A stretch of 64,000 nucleotides of DNA from Methanothermobacter sp. GTDB lineage: Archaea > Methanobacteriota > Methanobacteria > Methanobacteriales > Methanothermobacteraceae. Positions 57,218 through 64,000 of the stretch are shown in pieces. The stretch is from contig NZ_JASFYE010000009.1 of the NCBI RefSeq assembly GCF_030055425.1, forward strand, positions 1 through 64,000, read 5' to 3'. Position numbers and translations under genes: made by a program. A model generated the notes under the pieces. That model saw only the letters and a program-made list of their open reading frames with translations. It searched no databases and was not told where the DNA came from. Each line of letters opens with the position of its first letter. Positions within the stretch are counted from its first letter, which is position 1.

Positions 57218-58873
57218 ATGGTGGAGGACCTCGTCTACCGCTACGCACTCATGAACGCTGTCAAGCATAAGGGAAAGGCAAACCCTGGCGCCGTCATGGG
57301 GGCCGTTATGAGCAATGAACCTGAACTCAGAAGGAGGGCCCCTGAGGTTAAGGAGGCTGTTCAGGCTGCTGTTGAGAAGGTTAACAGTTTAACACCTGAG
57401 GAACAGCAGAGTGAAATGGAGAGGCTAGGCCTTGAGATCAGGGAGAGGAAGCAGAAGAAGAGACAGGGACTCAGGGACCTCCCTGATGTTAAGGGTGAGG
57501 TTGTACTGAGGTTCGCCCCCAACCCAAGCGGACCACTCCACATAGGCCATGCAAGGGCAGCCATCCTCAACCACGAATACGCCAGGATGTATGATGGCAG
57601 GTTAATACTCAGAATCGAGGACACCGACCCCCGAAGGGTTGACCCGGAGGCCTATGATATGATCCCCTCTGACCTGGAGTGGCTTGGTGTTGAGTGGGAT
57701 GAGACCGTCATCCAGAGCGACCGAATGGAGACCTACTATGAGTACACAGAGAGGCTCATAGAGAGGGGCGGGGCATACGTATGCACATGCACCCCCGAGG
57801 CATTCAGAAAACTCAAAAATGAGGGAATGGCCTGTCACTGCCGTGAACTGGGGGTCAGGGAGAACCTCCAGCGCTGGAGGGAGATGTTTGAGATGCCAGA
57901 GGGCTCAGCGGTTGTGAGGGTTAAGACCGACCTCCAGCACCCCAACCCGGCCATAAGGGACTGGGTTTCAATGAGGATAGTGGAGGCCGAACACCCCCGC
58001 ACAGGTACACGCTACAGGGTGTACCCCATGATGAACTTCTCGGTTGCAGTGGACGACCACCTCCTCGGGGTGACCCATGTCCTCAGGGGCAAGGACCACC
58101 TTGCAAACAGTGAAAAACAGGAGTACCTTTACAGGCACATGGGCTGGGAGCCCCCTGTATTCATACACTACGGGCGCCTTAAGATGGATGACATTGCACT
58201 GAGCACATCAGGGGCAAGGGAGGGAATAATCGAGGGCAAATACTCTGGCTGGGACGACCCCCGCCTTGGAACCATCAGGGCCATCGCAAGGAGGGGTATA
58301 AGGCCTGAGGCGATAAGGAAACTCATGGTTGAGATCGGTGTCAAGATAGCGGACTCCACCATGAGCTGGAAGAAGATCTACGGTCTCAACAGGAACATAC
58401 TTGAGGAAGAAGCCAGGAGGTACTTCTTCGCGGCAGACCCTGTTAAGTTTGAAATAGGGGGGCTGCCAGGACCCATCAGGGTTGAACGACCTCTGCACCC
58501 TGATAAACCTGAACTGGGTAACCGCATCCTCGAGCTGAATGGAGACGTGTACCTCCCCCGCGGGGACCTCAGGGAGGGTCCTCTCAGGTTAATAGATGCT
58601 GTTAACGTGATCTACTCTGATGGTGAACTCAGATACCACAGTGAGGGCATCGAGGAGGCAAGGAAGCTGCAGGCAGCGATGATACACTGGGTTCCAGCTG
58701 AATCAGCCCTCAAGGCAGTGGTTGTGATGCCTGACGCCTCAGAGATTGAGGGTGTCATTGAGGGAGATGCCTCAGAACTTGAGGTTGATGATGTGGTACA
58801 GCTTGAAAGATTCGGCTTTGCCAGGGTGGATTCATCCGGAGAGAGACTGGTATTCTATTATGCCCATAAATGA
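57218..58873 (+). CDS. gltX: Glutamyl-tRNA synthetase, archaeal type
   Basis: 551 residues. Class I synthetase that charges tRNA-Glu. HIGH motif in PNPSGPLHIGHARAAIL; KMSKS-like site is MDDIALSTSGAR region followed by a beta-barrel anticodon domain, the archaeal/eukaryotic type. GTG at 57212 is in frame; the AGGTG site fits the ATG at 57218. Last gene of the long unit; the accessory insert follows. Confidence 0.93.
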   Translation: MVEDLVYRYALMNAVKHKGKANPGAVMGAVMSNEPELRRRAPEVKEAVQAAVEKVNSLTPEEQQSEMERLGLEIRERKQKKRQGLRDLPDVKGEVVLRFAPNPSGPLHIGHARAAILNHEYARMYDGRLILRIEDTDPRRVDPEAYDMIPSDLEWLGVEWDETVIQSDRMETYYEYTERLIERGGAYVCTCTPEAFRKLKNEGMACHCRELGVRENLQRWREMFEMPEGSAVVRVKTDLQHPNPAIRDWVSMRIVEAEHPRTGTRYRVYPMMNFSVAVDDHLLGVTHVLRGKDHLANSEKQEYLYRHMGWEPPVFIHYGRLKMDDIALSTSGAREGIIEGKYSGWDDPRLGTIRAIARRGIRPEAIRKLMVEIGVKIADSTMSWKKIYGLNRNILEEEARRYFFAADPVKFEIGGLPGPIRVERPLHPDKPELGNRILELNGDVYLPRGDLREGPLRLIDAVNVIYSDGELRYHSEGIEEARKLQAAMIHWVPAESALKAVVVMPDASEIEGVIEGDASELEVDDVVQLERFGFARVDSSGERLVFYYAHK

Positions 58874-58906
58874 ATGGGAACCTCTTTCAACCATTTTCTT
58901 GAAGGC

Positions 58907-59063
58907 TTCAGTGGACAGATTAAACAGGTAGACGTCGAAGACGCACGGCTTGTCTGTGAGCGAGATCGTCTTTCAGTGGACAGATTAAACAGGTAGACGT
59001 CGAAGACGCACGGCTTGTCTGTGAGCGAGATCGTCTTTCAGTGGACAGATTAAACAGGTAGAC
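58907..59063. repeat. 65-base tandem repeat, 2.4 exact copies
   Basis: Copies begin at 58907, 58972 and 59037, with a 65-base period. The first two are identical; the third is 27 bases long (ttcagtggacagattaaaca and on). Within each unit agacg (58930-58934) can pair with cgtct (58967-58971), and agac with gtct inside that, so each unit may fold as an RNA hairpin. It lies between gltX and the MNT/HEPN genes. It is not a CRISPR: there are no variable spacers. Confidence 0.9.
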
Positions 59064-59085
59064 TCTACTGCGAGCACACATAAAT

Positions 59086-59128
59086 TTAATTATAATGGCG
59101 AAAAGATCTGAAACTGTCAGTAGATCTT
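59086..59128 (+). promoter_or_regulatory. TATA box and candidate operator of the MNT/HEPN pair
   Basis: ttaattataat (59086-59096) is the TATA box; about 25 bases on, at the expected transcript start, the inverted repeat aagatct (59103-59109) and agatctt (59122-59128) is found. Autoregulation by the pair is a plausible reading. Confidence 0.5.
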
Positions 59129-59156
59129 CGGGTTCACACTTCGTTCTGGGGGGGTA

Positions 59157-59462
59157 ATGATGAACAGACTTGAACTTGCCAGGAAGTTTTCAGAGTCACT
59201 GAATTATCCTGAAATAGAAAAAATAATCCTTTTCGGGTCCGTTGCCAGGGGGGATGATAGAGAGGGCTCTGATATAGACATAATCATAATCTCCACAAAA
59301 AAAACTGAAATAAAGGATAAGGTCATAAGGAAGGCGCGCGATATACTCCTCAGCACAGGTGTCCATATTTCAGTTAAGGTCATTTCCCCGGAGGAATACA
59401 GGTTTCTGGGGGACACCCATTTCATCTCCACAATAAGGAAAGAGGGTGTGGTGCTTGGGTGA
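59157..59462 (+). CDS. MNT-type minimal nucleotidyltransferase (antitoxin-like)
   Basis: 101 residues. The pol-beta fold signature GSVARGDDREGSDIDIIII gives the GS and the two metal aspartates. Together with the HEPN partner this is a HEPN/MNT toxin-antitoxin type; in studied pairs the MNT protein modifies the HEPN protein with nucleotides and so silences it. It overlaps the partner gene by eight bases. Not present between gltX and dapL in the related gene order I know, so likely acquired. Confidence 0.88.
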   Translation: MMNRLELARKFSESLNYPEIEKIILFGSVARGDDREGSDIDIIIISTKKTEIKDKVIRKARDILLSTGVHISVKVISPEEYRFLGDTHFISTIRKEGVVLG

Positions 59463-59823
59463 TGAGGAAATTTTAATGGAAAAGGCAGTCAGGAAACTTG
59501 AGGCTGCCAGAACACTGTGCCAACATGGATTCTATGGAGATGCTGTAAGCAGAGCATACTACGCAATGTTCTTTGCAGCAAGAGCGCTGCTATCACGGAG
59601 GAACATTTACCCGAAGACTCACAGGGGATTGATTTCACAGTTTGGACTCAAATTCGTAAAGAATGGGGGATTCCAGAAGGAGATATTTGACATACTTCTG
59701 AGGGCATATGAAGATAGGGAAGAGGCTGATTATGGTATTCTTTCAGAAATAGATCAGAAAGAGGCAATTATTATAATCAAGGGAGCATGGAAGTTCGTTG
59801 AGGAATGTAAATCATTTAAATAA
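59455..59823 (+). CDS. HEPN domain protein (toxin-like RNase)
   Basis: 122 residues, all-helical HEPN domain. AVSRAYYAMFFAARALLSRR is the family core, and RRNIYPKTHRG gives the R-x6-H catalytic pair of RNase-type HEPN proteins. TTG 59455 lies six bases after a GGGTG site; GTG 59446 or ATG 59476 are alternatives. Overlap with the MNT gene indicates coupled production. Confidence 0.86.
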   Translation: MGDEEILMEKAVRKLEAARTLCQHGFYGDAVSRAYYAMFFAARALLSRRNIYPKTHRGLISQFGLKFVKNGGFQKEIFDILLRAYEDREEADYGILSEIDQKEAIIIIKGAWKFVEECKSFK

Positions 59824-59897
59824 ATATATGCATCCTATTGATGGCCTCCAGTATCTTTAATGAGTACTGTAACTGGTTTTATTACCCATCCCGACTG

Positions 59898-59921
59898 CAG
59901 CTGTTTATACAGCAATTTTTA
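59898..59921 (+). terminator. Hairpin and T-run after the MNT/HEPN pair
   Basis: gctgt (59900-59904) and acagc (59909-59913) flank ttat, and aattttt follows. This fits an intrinsic terminator for the insert. Confidence 0.55.
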
Positions 59922-59998
59922 TTAACTCCCGTATACTACATGATAATATCATTCTTCTTCAGGGACCTACCTGAAATTAGTTTCTGAGAGGTTAAATC

Positions 59999-61231
59999 AT
60001 GGTGACGGTAAACGAAAACTACCTGCTGCTTAAAAGCAGTTACATATTCTCTGAGATAAACAGGAGAGTGGAGGACTTCCAGAGGAAAAACCCCGACGCC
60101 GATGTGATAAGGATGGGTATAGGGGATGTTACAAGGCCCCTCCCCTCTGCGGTGGTGGAGGCCTTCCACAGGGCCGTTGATGAGATGGCACAGGAGGAAA
60201 CCTTCAGGGGATATGGGCCTGAACAGGGCTACCCATTCCTCAGGGAGGCCATAGCAGAAAACGACTACGCCTCAAGGGGTGTTGAGGTTTCACCAGATGA
60301 GATCTTCATAAGTGACGGTGCAAAGTGTGACACAGGAAACATCCAGGAGATCTTTGGACAGGACAATGTGGTCGCTGTAACAGACCCTGTCTACCCGGTA
60401 TACGTTGAGAGCAACGTGATGGCGGGAAGGGCCGGTCCCGCAGATGAGAATGGAAGGTACAGCGGTCTGGTGTACATTCCATGCACAGAGGAGAACGGAT
60501 TCATACCAGCCCTCCCTGAGGAGAAGGTTGACCTCATATACCTCTGCTACCCCAACAACCCCACAGGAACAGCGCTCACAGAGAAGCAACTCGCAGAGTG
60601 GGTTGACTATGCCAGGGACAGTGGCAGCATAATACTCTTCGATGCAGCGTACGAGGCCTACATACAGGAGGATGGAATACCCCACAGCATCTATGAGGTG
60701 GAGGGTGCAAGGGAGGTTGCAGTTGAGTTCAGGAGCTTCTCAAAGAACGCCGGTTTCACAGGTACAAGGTGCGCCTTCACTGTGGTGCCAGAGGAACTGG
60801 AGGTCCCTGACAGTCAGGGAAGGATGCACTCCCTGAAGGAGCTCTGGAACAGGCGCCAGACAACAAAATTCAACGGGGTTTCCTACCCTGTGCAGAGGGC
60901 CGCGGAGGCCGTTTACACACCTGAGGGCCAGAGGGAGATAAGGGAGTCAATAGACTACTACATGGAGAATGCGCGGATAATAAGGGAGAGCCTTGAAAGT
61001 GCCAGTCTGAGGTACTATGGTGGTGTTAACGCACCATACATCTGGATAAAGACGCCTGAGGGCATGGATTCATGGCAGTTCTTTGACATGCTACTCAACG
61101 AGGCAGAGGTCGTTGGAACACCGGGATCTGGCTTTGGACCGAGCGGTGAGGGATACTTCAGGCTAACAGCATTCAATTCCCTTAAAAATACTGTGAGGGC
61201 AATGGAAAGGATTTCTGAACTCAGCTTCTAG
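59999..61231 (+). CDS. dapL: LL-diaminopimelate aminotransferase
   Basis: 410 residues, the family length. Converts tetrahydrodipicolinate directly to LL-diaminopimelate for lysine; these methanogens have no peptidoglycan, so lysine is the use. PLP landmarks: IGDVTRPLP near the start, [21 protein letters not shown] and the lysine in [21 protein letters not shown] ribosome site. The gene stands alone. Confidence 0.94.
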   Translation: MVTVNENYLLLKSSYIFSEINRRVEDFQRKNPDADVIRMGIGDVTRPLPSAVVEAFHRAVDEMAQEETFRGYGPEQGYPFLREAIAENDYASRGVEVSPDEIFISDGAKCDTGNIQEIFGQDNVVAVTDPVYPVYVESNVMAGRAGPADENGRYSGLVYIPCTEENGFIPALPEEKVDLIYLCYPNNPTGTALTEKQLAEWVDYARDSGSIILFDAAYEAYIQEDGIPHSIYEVEGAREVAVEFRSFSKNAGFTGTRCAFTVVPEELEVPDSQGRMHSLKELWNRRQTTKFNGVSYPVQRAAEAVYTPEGQREIRESIDYYMENARIIRESLESASLRYYGGVNAPYIWIKTPEGMDSWQFFDMLLNEAEVVGTPGSGFGPSGEGYFRLTAFNSLKNTVRAMERISELSF

Positions 61232-61364
61232 GTGAGTTCAGAACTTATGTATATTACTTTTTTTGATTATCTGCCTCAGTTTGGACTTCAGGTCTCTAGA
61301 GTTCTGAATTTTTGATTTAGGTATCTGGTTCGTCTTAAAGAAAAAAAAAATTAAAATTGGGTTT

Positions 61365-61946
61365 TTAATTCGTGGCAAGGTTTATGGCCCTGTAGGCTAC
61401 ACTGGTCCCCATATTGAGGTCCCTCTGGACTATTGAACTGCTTTTGGTTTTTGTCCACCGTGACCAGTCGCTTCTTCCATTGAGGTAGCCCCGCTGCATG
61501 AGGCTGTAGAGGTCCCCTGAGACGTAGCTTATTCCGGGTGCAAGGTAGGTGGCCTGTTTTTCGTAGCTGTTGTGTAGTGTGGATGACTCTCCACTTACAC
61601 AGTGAGGCGCTGAAAAAGTGTCTGTGATATAGTGGCTTGCAACACCAAAGCAGTAACTGGCATACCTGTAATTCTTGCTTCTGTAGGCGCTTCTACCCCT
61701 GTCAAGCCATTTTTTAGCCTCTGTAAAGCTTCTGGGGAAGCTGTGCCTTACAGTGTCATGGAACTTTTCGTCAGGGTCATTGGATCCGTCAATCATGGCG
61801 TTGATGTTGATTTTTGATCTTTTGGATGATGGGAGCTTCTCATAGATGGCCTCGGCGGTGTCATAGTGGGTGACGGTCTTCCATGCATAGGAGCAGGGCA
61901 TCAGCATGAGGACGAGAACGAGAATTAATGACACACCCCTCTTCAT
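61365..61946 (-). CDS. Secreted zinc-dependent phospholipase C/S1-P1-like protein
   Basis: 193 residues with a signal peptide (MKRGVSLILVLVLMLMPCSYA) cut before the domain. The mature N-terminus WKTVTHYDTAEAIYEKLP, DGSNDPDEKFHD, HSFPRS and FGVASHYITDTFSAPHC line up with the zinc ligands (W, H, D, H, H, D, H) of bacterial phospholipase C and S1 nuclease. The frame opens at 61979, but the GGAGGT site favours the ATG at 61946. Substrate (lipid or nucleic acid) is open; it acts outside the cell. Confidence 0.8.
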   Translation of the reverse strand: MKRGVSLILVLVLMLMPCSYAWKTVTHYDTAEAIYEKLPSSKRSKININAMIDGSNDPDEKFHDTVRHSFPRSFTEAKKWLDRGRSAYRSKNYRYASYCFGVASHYITDTFSAPHCVSGESSTLHNSYEKQATYLAPGISYVSGDLYSLMQRGYLNGRSDWSRWTKTKSSSIVQRDLNMGTSVAYRAINLATN

Positions 61947-62033
61947 TTTAAAACCTCCATGATAATATGAGGGATGCATATGTATAAATTTTTCCTTGAC
62001 AGGGTGTGATGAAAAATAGAAAAATGGGGGGGG

Positions 62034-64000
62034 TTACTTTCCTGCTCCGCCCCTGAGGAATCCGAAGGCCACAAGTCCAGCAGCCACAAGGACGCCCACG
62101 ATACCATAGACGTACCATGAGGAGTCAGCGCCGCCGGAAGTGGAGGTTGCATTTGTAACCTCATAGGCCTTCTTACCCTCAGCTGTTGCAGGTTCCTCTG
62201 AAACTTCAGATGCTGCACTCACATCAGCCGGTGAAGCACTGTACTCAGCACCCGGTGTGTAACCTGCATGCCCTGCGGTACCATGGGAACCTGAGGGTAA
62301 ACCACCGGTTGAACCACCTGTGGAGCCGCCGGGTATAACCGGCACACCACCCTGGTTTCCGTTCTGACTTCCACCATTGTTCACCGGGATGAGGTCTTCA
62401 CGTGTCCTGTTTGCTGGGATGCTGAATATGTACTGGAGCGCATTCATGGACCCTGTACCCCCTGAGAGGAGTATGTTGAGCTCTTCCCTGTTTATGAATC
62501 GCTCAGCCGCTGTACTGATTGTAGGCAGGGATAGCAGGTTGGGTGATGAGTAGTCGTGCTTGTATAGCCTGATGTATTCCTCATACATGTTGGATCCGGC
62601 TGCAAAGCGTGGGCCCTGCCAGGTGATGATTGCAACCCTTCCTGTGTTGGTCTTCTCATCCCATACCACTATGTAGCCCACCATTCCATTCATACCGCCC
62701 TCTGTCTCGAGCCTTGTCTCCTCGGTTGTCAGCCTCTGGTTATGGTAGGTTCCCTGTCCAGCTGAAACCCCCAGGAGCATGAAGAGGATGTCATCCTTAC
62801 AGTTGTCCAGCGTTGTGACGTAGATGTACTTCTCGTTCTCACCCTTGGGGTAATTCTGGAATATGTAGTCTGCTATTAGGTAACCAGGGGAGCTTCCACC
62901 ACAGACATGGTTGTGGAAGAGCCAGCCCATGAGGACGTCGAATGGCGGATCATATGGTAGCACATCCTCTATTATGTAATTTGCTGAACTCTGAACAGTG
63001 AATGTCCCTGTTGTGAGGTTGTAGTACATTGACTTGATTATCTTCTGGGTCCCGTTGATTAGGCAGAAGTCGAACTTCAGCTGACCCCATAGCGGCGCAT
63101 GGACAGGCAGGAGTGTCTTCCTGCTTAACCTTGATCCCAGCACATCGAATATTCCATCCCAGACCGCCCCTGTGTCCTGGCCGTTGATCCTCACGTAACC
63201 CGCGGATGTCAGCACGAAAAGGTGATAGTCATCCTTTTCAAGGTTTATACCCATTGCCCTGAAGAGCTCCACGGCCTTCTCGGCTGCAAGGCGCCCGATG
63301 TTCTTGAGGTCACTGTAGGTGAGGTTTCCTGTGCTGTATGTTCTGTTTGCTGGTGTTGCATTCACAAGGTTTGTCTGGTTCAGTATGTAGTTTAGGTCGA
63401 GTCCGGCTGCACTGATGGTTGTGTTACCCTTGGTGGGTTCATATCCCATGATATAGTTGACCTGGTCCTGTGTGAGGTTGTCAAATGCGTAGAGGATCTT
63501 CACAAGTGATTCGGGACTTGTTGTGAGTTTTTTAACTGCCCATGCATTGAACTTGAGTTCAGAGACCGCTGTGTCCCCTGTTTCCTGTTTATATTTGTTT
63601 ATCAGTTCCTGCTGACTGTAGGCCATTATTATGAGGGTTCCTGTCTCTGTCTTTGAGTTCCACCTGATGAATCCAACAATATTGGTGTCGGCCGTTGTGT
63701 TGAAACCAACGTAGGCCCTCTTACCTGGTGTTGCGTCCATGGCGTATATGAAGACGTCATCGTCTGATCCACCGGGCACACCAACAACCTGGTAACTTAC
63801 ACCCTCCAGTGGAAGTCCGAATTCATTGGTTGCAGGGTAGTATTTTAGGAGTGTCTCTATCATTGCATATCCGCTGATGGTACCGAGGCAGACGTGTCCA
63901 TGGAATGCTGCCTCCCTGAGTATGTCAGGTGATAGTCCGATTGCCCATGCGTTGGCAAGGCTTGCTATTGGGAATGTGTCGCTTCCGAGTTTTTTCTGGA
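62034..64000 (-). CDS. Surface protein with two FmdE-like domains (5' end outside window)
   Basis: At least 655 residues; the frame is open to the window edge, and the ATG at 63863 is internal. FmdE-like metal-binding motifs occur twice: FHGHVCLGTISGYAM at the window edge and FHNHVCGGSSPGYLIADYIF about 300 residues later. The C-terminus has a Ser/Gly/Pro-rich linker and one membrane helix (YVYGIVGVLVAAGLVAFGFL) with a short basic end. Many N-x-S/T sequons (for example NRTYSTGNLTY) suggest N-glycosylation. FmdE domains occur in formylmethanofuran dehydrogenase; this protein seems to be exported and anchored, so its role is unclear. Confidence 0.82.
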   Translation of the reverse strand, partial: QKKLGSDTFPIASLANAWAIGLSPDILREAAFHGHVCLGTISGYAMIETLLKYYPATNEFGLPLEGVSYQVVGVPGGSDDDVFIYAMDATPGKRAYVGFNTTADTNIVGFIRWNSKTETGTLIIMAYSQQELINKYKQETGDTAVSELKFNAWAVKKLTTSPESLVKILYAFDNLTQDQVNYIMGYEPTKGNTTISAAGLDLNYILNQTNLVNATPANRTYSTGNLTYSDLKNIGRLAAEKAVELFRAMGINLEKDDYHLFVLTSAGYVRINGQDTGAVWDGIFDVLGSRLSRKTLLPVHAPLWGQLKFDFCLINGTQKIIKSMYYNLTTGTFTVQSSANYIIEDVLPYDPPFDVLMGWLFHNHVCGGSSPGYLIADYIFQNYPKGENEKYIYVTTLDNCKDDILFMLLGVSAGQGTYHNQRLTTEETRLETEGGMNGMVGYIVVWDEKTNTGRVAIITWQGPRFAAGSNMYEEYIRLYKHDYSSPNLLSLPTISTAAERFINREELNILLSGGTGSMNALQYIFSIPANRTREDLIPVNNGGSQNGNQGGVPVIPGGSTGGSTGGLPSGSHGTAGHAGYTPGAEYSASPADVSAASEVSEEPATAEGKKAYEVTNATSTSGGADSSWYVYGIVGVLVAAGLVAFGFLRGGAGK

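Noticed and set aside
58907-59063. Possible CRISPR array
   Set aside because: The repeat unit is contiguous and identical, with no variable spacers and no cas genes nearby.
63861-63863. ATG at 63863 as the start of the FmdE-domain protein
   Set aside because: The frame stays open to the window edge and the upstream codons complete a conserved FHGHVCLG motif.

Overview
The window reads as a stretch of a thermophilic hydrogenotrophic methanogen chromosome of the genus Methanothermobacter. Gene content and order match what I know of M. thermautotrophicus: an archaeal ribosomal-protein superoperon that starts with a SPOUT methyltransferase gene (the MTH1 type), archaeal RNA polymerase subunits D, N and K, an archaeal mevalonate-pathway block, pycA with biotin ligase, and dapL. 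Start codons are ATG, GTG and TTG, usually behind AGGTGAT- or GGAGG-like ribosome sites, and intergenic spacers carry archaeal TATA boxes. The genus is my inference from gene order; the species is not resolved.

Layout. 1-112 is the 3' part of a 5S rRNA, followed by about 480 bases without a supported gene and a 53-base tandem repeat. 716-4294 (minus) is a three-gene unit: CDF metal transporter, class I aminotransferase, radical SAM protein. 4409-9589 (plus) holds phosphopantetheine adenylyltransferase, an inosine/xanthosine triphosphatase and two tandem STT3/AglB oligosaccharyltransferases. 9590-11524 is a rearranged pilin locus: three intact-looking types of class III signal peptide pilin genes, an exact 249-base duplication, truncated pilin fragments and a small winged-helix-like protein. 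11670-17410 holds a membrane protein with a long charged linker, a metallo-beta-lactamase-fold hydrolase, a GTPase/DUF2073/zinc-ribbon cassette, an Rqc2/NEMF homologue and a small membrane protein. 17455-27238 is mixed housekeeping: DUF2070, fumarase beta, a DUF6282-like protein, a NYN nuclease-fold protein, a SelA-like PLP protein, RNA 3'-phosphate cyclase, biotin ligase with pyruvate carboxylase A, and an RNA methylase.

27559-44867 is the ribosomal superoperon (L3 to Cbf5), with SUI1, the RNase P subunit Rnp1, SecY, adenylate kinase, a YidC-like DUF106 protein and CMP kinase embedded in it. 44983-51068 is a second unit: tRNA-Ser, S13-S4-S11-RpoD-L18e-L13-S9, RpoN, an intron-bearing tRNA (probably Pro), RpoK, enolase and S2. 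51078-58873 continues with Memo, mevalonate kinase, isopentenyl phosphate kinase, type 2 IPP isomerase, RNase J, prenyl diphosphate synthase and glutamyl-tRNA synthetase, so lipid-precursor synthesis is physically joined to translation and RNA processing. 58907-59823 is an accessory insert: a 65-base tandem repeat, a candidate operator and an MNT/HEPN pair. DapL follows, then on the minus strand a secreted zinc phospholipase C-like protein and the truncated end of a surface protein with two FmdE-like domains.

The most unusual parts are the pilin locus beside duplicated oligosaccharyltransferases, the tRNA that abuts rpoN and seems to carry two introns, RNA hairpins in r-protein spacers (before L19e and before S13), a non-canonical start for rtcA, the FmdE-domain surface protein, and the MNT/HEPN insert. 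Short direct duplications recur in the spacers after genes across the window.
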